Assembly (NCBI GenBank): GCA_027575765.1 | Contig: JANBPT010000644.1 | Span: forward strand, 1-27,272 | DNA from: Tieghemiomyces parasiticus | Lineage: Eukaryota > Kickxellomycota > Dimargaritomycetes > Dimargaritales > Dimargaritaceae | Length of the DNA stretch: 27,272 bases | Reading direction: 5' to 3' | Shown here: positions 20,998 to 27,272 of the stretch, piece by piece | Numbering within the stretch: the stretch's first letter is position 1 | Layout of the letters: each line of letters begins with the position of its first letter | Position numbers and translations under genes: made by a program | Notes under the pieces: generated by a model | Database searches by the model: none | What the model was told of the DNA's origin: nothing | What the model saw: only the letters and a program-made list of their open reading frames with translations

Positions 20998-23331
20998 ATG
21001 TTATTAAATTTATTATTTATTTTACCTTTTATAGGTATATTTATTTCAATTATATTTTATGATTTTACAATAGAAATAAGTTTTTATATAACAATAATAA
21101 TATTTTTATTATCATTATTTATATTAATTTGTTATAATTTTTTATTAGTTGAATTTCAATTTTTATATATATATGATTATTTTATTTTATATGGTATTGA
21201 TGGTATATCATTAATATTTATTATATTAATAACATGATTAATACCATTATGTATATTAACATCATATTATAGAAAAATAAAAAATATATATTTTTCAGTA
21301 TTAATATTATTACTTGAATCAATATTAATTTTAACTTTTATTATACTTAATATTTTATTTTTTTATATTTTTTTTGAAGTTTCTTTAATACCTATGTTTA
21401 TTTTAATTGGTTTATTTGGTAGTAGATCTAGAAAAATTTATGCAGCTTATCAATTTTTTATTACTACATTATTAGGTTCATTATTTATGTTATTATCTAT
21501 TATTATTATTTATGATTATTGTGGTACATTAAATTATATATATTTAAGTTCATATTTAAATTTTATTACACCTCATAATATTCTTAATTTTATTTGATTT
21601 GGTTTTTTTTTATCTTTTGCTGTTAAAACACCTATGATTCCTTTACATTTATGATTAAGTGATGCACATACAGAAGCAGATGTAACAGGTTCTATGATAT
21701 TAGCAGGTATATTATTAAAATTAGCAGGATATGGTTTTATACGTTATTCTATATATTTATTTCATTATAGTACTTATTTATTTTCTTCTTTTATTTTTAT
21801 TTTTGCTACAATATCAGTTTTATATTCTAGTTTTATTACTTTAAGACAAATTGATTTAAAAAAAATTATTGCTTATTGTTCTATTGGTCATATGAATTTA
21901 AGTATTATTTCTTTATTTTCTAATTCTTTTCAAGGTATTTCTGGTAGTCTTTTTACTATGATTTCACATGGATTTTCTTCACCAGCATTATTTTTTGCAG
22001 TAGGTATCTTATATAATAGATATCATTCTCGTATTTTTAAATATTTTAAAGGTATTTCTATTTTTATGCCTATTTTATCTTTTTTTTTCTTTACTTTTAC
22101 TTTAGCTAATATGTCTGTTCCTTTAACTTCTAATTTTATTGGTGAATTTTTATCTTTTACTAGTATTTTTTATATTAGTCCTTTTATTTTTTTTATTGTT
22201 TCTACTAGTATCTTTTTTTCTGCTGCTTATTCTATTTTATTATTTAATCGTATCTTTTTTGGTTCTTTTTCTATTTATATTAAACCTATTTTTGATGTTA
22301 ATCGTCGTGAATTCTTTATTTTATTTACTTTCTTCTTTTTTATTTTCTTTTTTGGTTTATTTCCTAATTTTATCTTAGATATATTTTCAATAGAAACTTC
22401 AAATTTATTATATTTAACAATCTGAGTAACAAAATTTAATAAAAATATATTCTTAAAACTGAAATTGGAGTTAAATTTAAAATATATATTATTAAATATA
22501 AAAAAATATTTTAAATGATCATTAATAGATATATTATTTATATCCTTTTTATTATATAATACTATACAAATATTAAATTGTTTATTTTTAGAATTAGGTT
22601 ATATAGATTTTTCTTGTTATATAGATAATCCTAATAATAATAACAATTCTACATTAAATCCTAATAATCAAAGTATAAATGATAATATACCTAGAAATAA
22701 TAATCAAGATTTATCTAAAATAGTTAGATATCTTAGTACTAATATAGCAGCTATGTCGGCTAGACGTCCTATAACAAAATTAGGTGCTTTATTTATTACA
22801 AATGGTGCAAATCTTATATTTGATATCATGAGTAATGAAGAACGAGCTAATTATTGAATTGATCAATACAATTTTTTTAATCGTAATGGTCGTTTTAGAG
22901 GTGGAGAAGATGGTTCAGGTCCTTTTGAAAGAGGCACAAATCCATTGGTTCGTCCTAATTCAGACCCTAAAAATTATATTGAAGGAGAATCAGAAAATTG
23001 GCTTATGAATTTATTTACTCCAGTAGATAATAATATTCCTTTAAATACATTAATTAATATACATATTCTATTCCATATAATATTATTATTTATGGTAATA
23101 GGTTTACTATTATTATATATATATTTTATATTTAATTTATTTATATTATATAATAGAGATTATTTTTTAGATAGATATAAAAATAAATATATTAATTTAT
23201 ATATAAGATATGTTATATTTAAATCAAAAATCGATATTACAATAATTTCTATAATAATATCAATTAGTTTTTTATTTATTGCATATACTCTATATTATTT
23301 AATAATGCATCCTATACAATTTATTAATTAA
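20998..23331 (+). CDS. nad4: NADH dehydrogenase subunit 4 with in-frame C-terminal extension
   Basis: NAD4 is a proton-pumping membrane subunit of complex I. Residues 1 to about 475 are a normal-length NAD4 with many membrane helices and family signatures FEVSLIPMFILIG, KTPMIPLHLWLSDAHTEADV, AGILLKLAGYG, IAYCSIGHMNL and LTSNFIGEFL. The start is ATG 20998, 66 nt after the cox1 stop. The usual end of NAD4 (ETSNLLYLTI) meets UGA 22423, which is Trp in this code, and the frame stays open to TAA 23329, 777 residues in all. The added 300 residues are described separately. Either the genuine stop was lost by insertion of foreign DNA and a fusion protein is made, or the tail is removed by RNA or protein processing. 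nad4 identity is firm; expression of the tail is not known. Confidence 0.93.
22426..23331 (+). other. C-terminal extension fused to nad4; unrecognised membrane protein
   Basis: About 301 residues continuous with nad4. In order: a basic stretch, one hydrophobic segment (WSLIDILFISFLLYN), an Asn-rich linker, a conserved-looking soluble part with KLGALFITNGANLIFDIMSN, a Gly/Arg-rich turn (GRFRGGEDGSG), then two strong membrane helices separated by a basic loop (RYKNKYINLYIRY). TGG is used once (about 22999) beside UGA. The two-helix end resembles that of the ORF at 23613. I do not recognise the family; it looks like the hypothetical membrane proteins found with mitochondrial plasmid insertions, which is inference. 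Confidence 0.7.
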
Positions 23332-23505
23332 TTATTATCAGACTATTTAATTAACATCAATTATTGTATATATATTTATATTATAATATCAAAATAAAAA
23401 TTATATTGGTTATTTATATATATTATCTACCATATGAAATGGTTATTTATTATACTTTAATAAATGTATTTAAATGAAATATAGTATTTATTTTATTGAT
23501 TTACA
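23332..23505. other. Spacer, no gene
   Basis: AT-rich, with no credible ORF or tRNA. It leads into the first of two direct repeats. Confidence 0.5.
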
Positions 23506-23555
23506 GGAGATAATATATTATGGTTGATTATCACAAAATAAAGCGGGTAAGGGGC
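23506..23555. repeat. Direct repeat flanking the 23613 ORF, left copy
   Basis: GGAGATAATAT, then GGTTGATTATCA, then GCGGGTAAGGGGC. The same blocks in the same order occur at 24228-24278. Moderately GC-rich within very AT-rich DNA. Confidence 0.85.
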
Positions 23556-23612
23556 TTTAATTAAATTATATTTTATTTGTGTATATTCGTATAAATCTTA
23601 AAAAAAAAAAAA

Positions 23613-24182
23613 ATGTTACATTGCTTATATTATTATATTGATATTGCTGATATATTTTTATTTACTGATATTATTATTTATAATTATTTATTCAAACCCG
23701 GTATAGTTACATTATCTAATAATAAAGATGAAGATACAGGAGGTTTTTTTGGTACAACAATGTCTTTAGTAGAAGTAATATATACGAAAAATAGTCTAAA
23801 AGAATACATTTATAAAGGAGGTATATCAGAACTACCTTCAATTCCAGGAGGAGAAATAAATTCTCCTTTAGAAGATATTGAATTCTATTTTTTTAATTGA
23901 AAATATTTATTAGATAATCCCAAGGAGATTAATATATATTTAGTAGGGTTAATATTATCAGGTCTTATCATATTATTTTTATTATATATTTTATTTAATT
24001 TTTTTATAATACAAATTAAAAATAAATATATTTATTTAGTTAAATATAATTGGTTAAAAAATTATATATTAAAAACAAATAAAGTAAATAATTTTATGAT
24101 AGGGTTTTGCTGGTTTTTTATTTTTCAATGAATAATTGTAATATTTTTTATATTTGCTACGTTATATGTAACAAATCAATAA
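23613..24182 (+). CDS. Unrecognised two-helix membrane protein
   Basis: 189 residues, ATG 23613 after an A13 run, TAA 24180. I do not recognise it. Layout: a short hydrophobic N-terminus, a polar middle (KDEDTGGFFGTTMSLVEVIY, then ISELPSIPGGEINSPLEDIE), then two membrane helices (about residues 120-142 and 165-186) separated by a basic loop IKNKYIYLVKYNW. The end matches the layout of the nad4 extension, where the loop reads YKNKYINLYIRY, so the two are probably paralogues. UGA at 23898 and 24129 are Trp, TGG occurs too. It is enclosed by 50-bp direct repeats, which suggests a cassette inserted or duplicated as a unit. An inner membrane location is likely. Confidence 0.72.
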
Positions 24183-24227
24183 TTATATTTAAGTATTACG
24201 ATTTAGAGTTTACGTATGTTATTAAAT

Positions 24228-24278
24228 GGAGATAATATCTAATTGGTTGATTATCATAGATATAGGCGGGTAAGGGGC
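24228..24278. repeat. Direct repeat flanking the 23613 ORF, right copy
   Basis: Imperfect copy of 23506-23555, about 720 bp downstream and just after the ORF stop. Confidence 0.85.
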
Positions 24279-24500
24279 CATATCATATAACTAATATAAT
24301 ATTTAGATTGAGGAGTATTTCGGAGAAGGGTATATATAATATAAAGTAAAATTTTGAATAAGTGATTAGAATAATAATCCAATAATAGGTAAATATCAAA
24401 TAGAGTAACTTATGTTTCAAAGCAACGTTGTATAAATTCACCATGAAATAATAATACCCTACATTAAATTTACCAATATAAATATCGAATACTATATGAG
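24279..24500. other. Gene-free stretch, possible intron scrap
   Basis: No gene. ATAATCC near 24370 resembles the 3' P7 strand of the cox1 introns but no 5' partner is visible, so this is weak. Confidence 0.3.
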
Positions 24501-24890
24501 ATTATAATACTGAAAATAAAAGTGAAGCTAAACCTGTAAAATCATTAAATTATAAAATAAATGCTATTGTTATGATTATAATAACTACTATAAATCCATA
24601 AATACCCTTTTCGTACTAACAGCAAAAGGATATATCATAATTTCTAGATCTAATAGTAAATAAACTAATGCAAAAATAATTTTACTCCAAATTTTATATT
24701 CTAAAAAACTGTGAAAACCACACAAAAATATACTATATTTTTCTTTATATAGATATATTATAAATAAGTAATACTACTCATTTAATTTTCAAATAATATT
24801 TGTACGAATATGATACCCATACTTATTCGTTATTAATAAATATGAATAATATAATTATTAATGTAATTATGAAAGCAATAGGACTACACA
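24500..24890 (-). pseudogene. nad3: Decayed nad3, minus strand
   Basis: Reading the minus strand from about 24749 down, YKEKYSIF, then CGFHSFL, then ALVYLLLDLEI and YPFAVS follow in one frame to stops at 24590 and 24587. In the neighbouring frame KGIYGFIVVIIIITIAFIL continues the NAD3 homology, so there is a frameshift. A hydrophobic stretch (SPIAFIITLIIILFIFI) about 24820-24880 fits the first NAD3 helix but is cut off by stops. The conserved Glu before CGF is Leu. The KEKYSIF-CGFHSFL form is the kind seen in filamentous ascomycetes, unlike the KPDFEKLSPYE form at 5797. It lies directly after nad2 remains, the usual fungal nad2-nad3 order. Outer limits are approximate. Confidence 0.8.
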
Positions 24891-24899
24891 ATGTTAATA

Positions 24900-26870
24900 T
24901 AATTAGCAGAAATATTTTTATAACAGATTCTTTTAAATCAGAATAGGATTAATAATAGAAGAAAGTTTATAAAAGTTTTTAATACCTATCACACTTGTAA
25001 ATACTCCTATTAAAACTATAAATATATATCTTTTATCTAATACTGTACTTAATACCAATTGTTTACCGAATAACCCGATAATAGGTGGTATACCTACAAA
25101 AGATTGTAATAAACTTATAGCTAAGAAAGGATATATATAAAATAATCCTCTTAATTGACTAATTTATTATATAGCAAAATATAAACTAAGTTATTTTTTA
25201 ACACTATCATTTATATATTAATAAAAAGAATAATCTACGGCAATTTATATTATAAAAATAAATAGGTTTAGAGATATAAATTATTGGACTATTCTAATAA
25301 TAAAATTCTAAAATAAACATAATTAGTAGTAAGAATAAAAACTAATCACCTAGAATAGATATATAGGATAATGTAAAAATTAACTGGATAAATATATAGT
25401 ATTTAAATTAGTAACAAAATTAAATAATATTGTAAATATATACATAATGATTTAAGAGTAAAAGCAATTGAAAAGGATATGCTAAAAAATTTTATACATA
25501 TATAATACATAACAATATTATTATTGATATATAATAAATTACTTTTTAACTTGTACTTGTATATTCTTAAATAGGGAAAAATATAATAAATAAGTGTGAT
25601 TACACTGATATAAAACAAATAACTATATAATTTATTGGTATATATCGGTATTATTACGTATAACCAGTTACTTTAGTAACTTTTATAAATATACAAATAT
25701 AATATTTTATAAATTTAATTGTTATTATTGTTGGATGTATATATATACAAACAAATTTGAAAACAAAAATTAAAAGGTAAAATAATAGTACAAAATATTG
25801 ATTAGTATATATTACTGCAAATATATAATATACATATAAAATTACAAACTATACTTGTATTATATATACTTGGTCTTGACTTTACATAAAATAAATATAT
25901 AATAACAATTAAGAGAAAAATGATTGAAATGAATTATGATGGAATGAATTATAGAATAAATTACTAATTGAATATTAAACTGTATAAAAGATAAAAGCTT
26001 GGATATATTCTATATTTGATACAAAGCTAACAACATAAATTTTACATGATAAATCGTATTATAAGCAATCTTTTCTAAATTAAGTTAAACATACAACAGT
26101 TCCTACTGTTAAAGATAAAAAGGAACTATAAAACTGAAAGTTAAAATATTGAAGAAATTGTTATTAGTATAGTAAACCAATTACAATAAAAATATCACTA
26201 TATACTAATTTAGCTATAATAGTTATAAAAGCAGTAACCGTTAATATATATTAACTGTATTATAAACATCTAGAGATAAATGAAAAGGGGCAATTTTAAT
26301 CATCCTAAACTAAATATAAAAAAAAGTTAATATAGTAAGGTTTATATCATGAATTAATAATGTTTCTAAACTACTAGTACCTAAATTAGTATATAGTAAC
26401 CCTACCTAATATAATAAAACACGAACTTAACCCTCCTATTAAAAAGTAAATTAAACCACCTATTGTAAATTATGAATATCTATAGATAATATAAAGTAAA
26501 TATAAACCATAACTTTGTAATTTGATTGAAAGGAAAATATAATATAAACATGCAAATATATATTTTAAATTATCCCATTTTATTAATAATTTTAGTTCTA
26601 TAATAATTAAAAGTATTAAATAATAAATTAAATCTTTTAAAACTTCTGGAGTTCTATAATAAAAACGTCTGTAAAATAAAGACAAAAATAAATATATGAA
26701 AAATTTGTGTAATGTTACTAAATATATAATTTTTGATGATATTAAATATAACTGGAAATTCTAGATAAATAACCAAGCTATAGGTTTGAATATAAATGTA
26801 AAGTAAAATAAATTATGTTGATTATAATTATAATACCTTTGCTGAAAATAATATATCATGTAAATTATTT
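24900..26870 (-). pseudogene. nad2: Decayed nad2, minus strand, many frameshifts
   Basis: Pieces of NADH dehydrogenase subunit 2 occur in the right order but in shifting frames on the minus strand: TKIINKMG then stop (about 26600); LSIKLQSYGLYLL (about 26520); GGLIYFLIGGLSSCFIILG (about 26430); TNLGTSSLETLL (about 26370); APFHLSLDVY (about 26290); VTAFITIIAKLVY (about 26230); [18 protein letters not shown] (about 25130); [18 protein letters not shown] (about 25060); [11 protein letters not shown] (about 24990). TAA interrupts it, for example after LYIIYRYS (about 26471), and the conserved Glu in IELQSYG is Lys. Too many indels for a working gene unless the assembly here is poor. Start and end are approximate. 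Confidence 0.82.
25210..26130. other. Middle of the nad2 relic without clear homology
   Basis: About 900 bp in which I see no convincing nad2 blocks on the minus strand and no gene on the plus strand. It may be badly decayed nad2 sequence, an insertion, or both. Confidence 0.4.
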
Positions 26871-27055
26871 AAGAAAAGATAGGTTTTACTAAACTTATGT
26901 CATATCAATATAAATAGATTATACTAAGTAAGTCATGTTATTTAATATAATAGGTTAGTAAATATGAAAAATAATTTATATAGGATTTAGTACACTAGAT
27001 TTAACAGTTTATTAATGTAAATTATTCAATATTTGAGTAAAGAATTATAGACAAA
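26871..27055. other. Gene-free AT-rich stretch
   Basis: No gene or RNA seen. The lost 5' end of the nad2 relic would fall here but cannot be recognised. Confidence 0.4.
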
Positions 27056-27115
27056 AATATAAGGAATACAATATGTATATATTATAATGATTCAGGATAA
27101 ATTATTTAATATTGT
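27056..27115. repeat. Left arm of perfect 60-bp inverted repeat
   Basis: Exact reverse complement of 27213-27272. Begins AATATAAGGAATACAATATG and ends TTTAATATTGT. Confidence 0.95.
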
Positions 27116-27212
27116 CAAAAAGTCATATTTAATGACTGGTAAGCTTAATTGATATACCCATAATTTACAATTATGTTTATATATCAGAGCGTATTGATCC
27201 AAATTATAATAT
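27116..27212. other. 97-nt loop of the terminal inverted repeat
   Basis: Contains a hairpin AGTCAT/ATGACT (about 27121-27136) and copy 2 of the 24-nt repeat (27154-27177). No gene. Confidence 0.7.
27154..27177. repeat. 24-nt repeat with internal hairpin, copy 2
   Basis: Identical to 3351-3374 next to the plasmid remnant; core CATAATT-TAC-AATTATG. Confidence 0.7.
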
Positions 27213-27272
27213 ACAATATTAAATAATTTATCCTGAATCATTATAATATATACATATTGTATTCCTTATATT
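27213..27272. repeat. Right arm of perfect 60-bp inverted repeat, ends at window edge
   Basis: Reverse complement of 27056-27115 with no mismatch. It reaches the last base, so the true repeat may be longer. Confidence 0.95.

Noticed and set aside
22139..22378. 79-codon ORF in another frame inside nad4
   Set aside because: It is an out-of-frame shadow of T-rich nad4 coding sequence.
22423..22425. UGA as the real stop of nad4
   Set aside because: UGA is Trp within nad4 itself and in cox1, so it cannot terminate nad4 unless the code differs locally.
25403..25618. Minus-strand ORF of 71 codons in the nad2 relic region
   Set aside because: Low-complexity Ile/Tyr sequence without nad2 blocks; no evidence for an independent gene.

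Overview
The window is fungal mitochondrial DNA. It is about 80% A+T, UGA is read as tryptophan throughout (for example W codons in cox1 and nad4), stops are TAA, tRNA genes are clustered, and cox1 is crowded with group I introns carrying LAGLIDADG homing endonuclease genes. No TAG-as-leucine use is seen, so genetic code 4 fits. The lineage cannot be fixed from sequence alone.

Layout. (1) 1-3214: an integrated linear-plasmid remnant. A phage-type single-subunit RNA polymerase gene (406-2823) lies between inverted repeats (1-60 and 2979-3038), with a further copy of the repeat at 3158. (2) 3215-4596: gene-poor DNA with palindromes, a GC-rich double hairpin and a 36-bp tandem repeat. (3) 4597-6209: 17 tRNA genes, three of them on the minus strand. 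A 5' exon of nad3 (5797-5914) sits among them, followed by what looks like the start and core of a group I intron but no second exon. (4) 6265-20931: cox1. Fourteen exons totalling 1590 nt (529 aa) are spread over 14.7 kb by 13 introns: 12 group I and one group II. Nine introns carry LAGLIDADG ORFs. Five exons are 8, 11, 11, 11 and 18 nt long. (5) 20998-23331: nad4, whose reading frame runs without a stop into a C-terminal extension of about 300 residues. A separate ORF of related layout (23613-24182) follows, bracketed by 50-bp direct repeats. (6) 24500-26900, minus strand: a decayed nad2-nad3 pair with many frameshifts and stops; the gene order is still recognisable. (7) 27056-27272: a perfect 60-bp inverted repeat whose right arm ends on the last base.

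How it fits together. cox1 and nad4 encode core subunits of complexes IV and I, and the tRNAs support mitochondrial translation. Most of the remaining DNA looks mobile or foreign: homing introns, plasmid polymerase, plasmid-like membrane ORFs and nad2/nad3 relics. The features most worth a second look are the cox1 microexons, the paired homologous introns around the 8-nt exon, the nad4 fusion, the orphan nad3 exon, and the intron 9 protein that has lost both catalytic aspartates.
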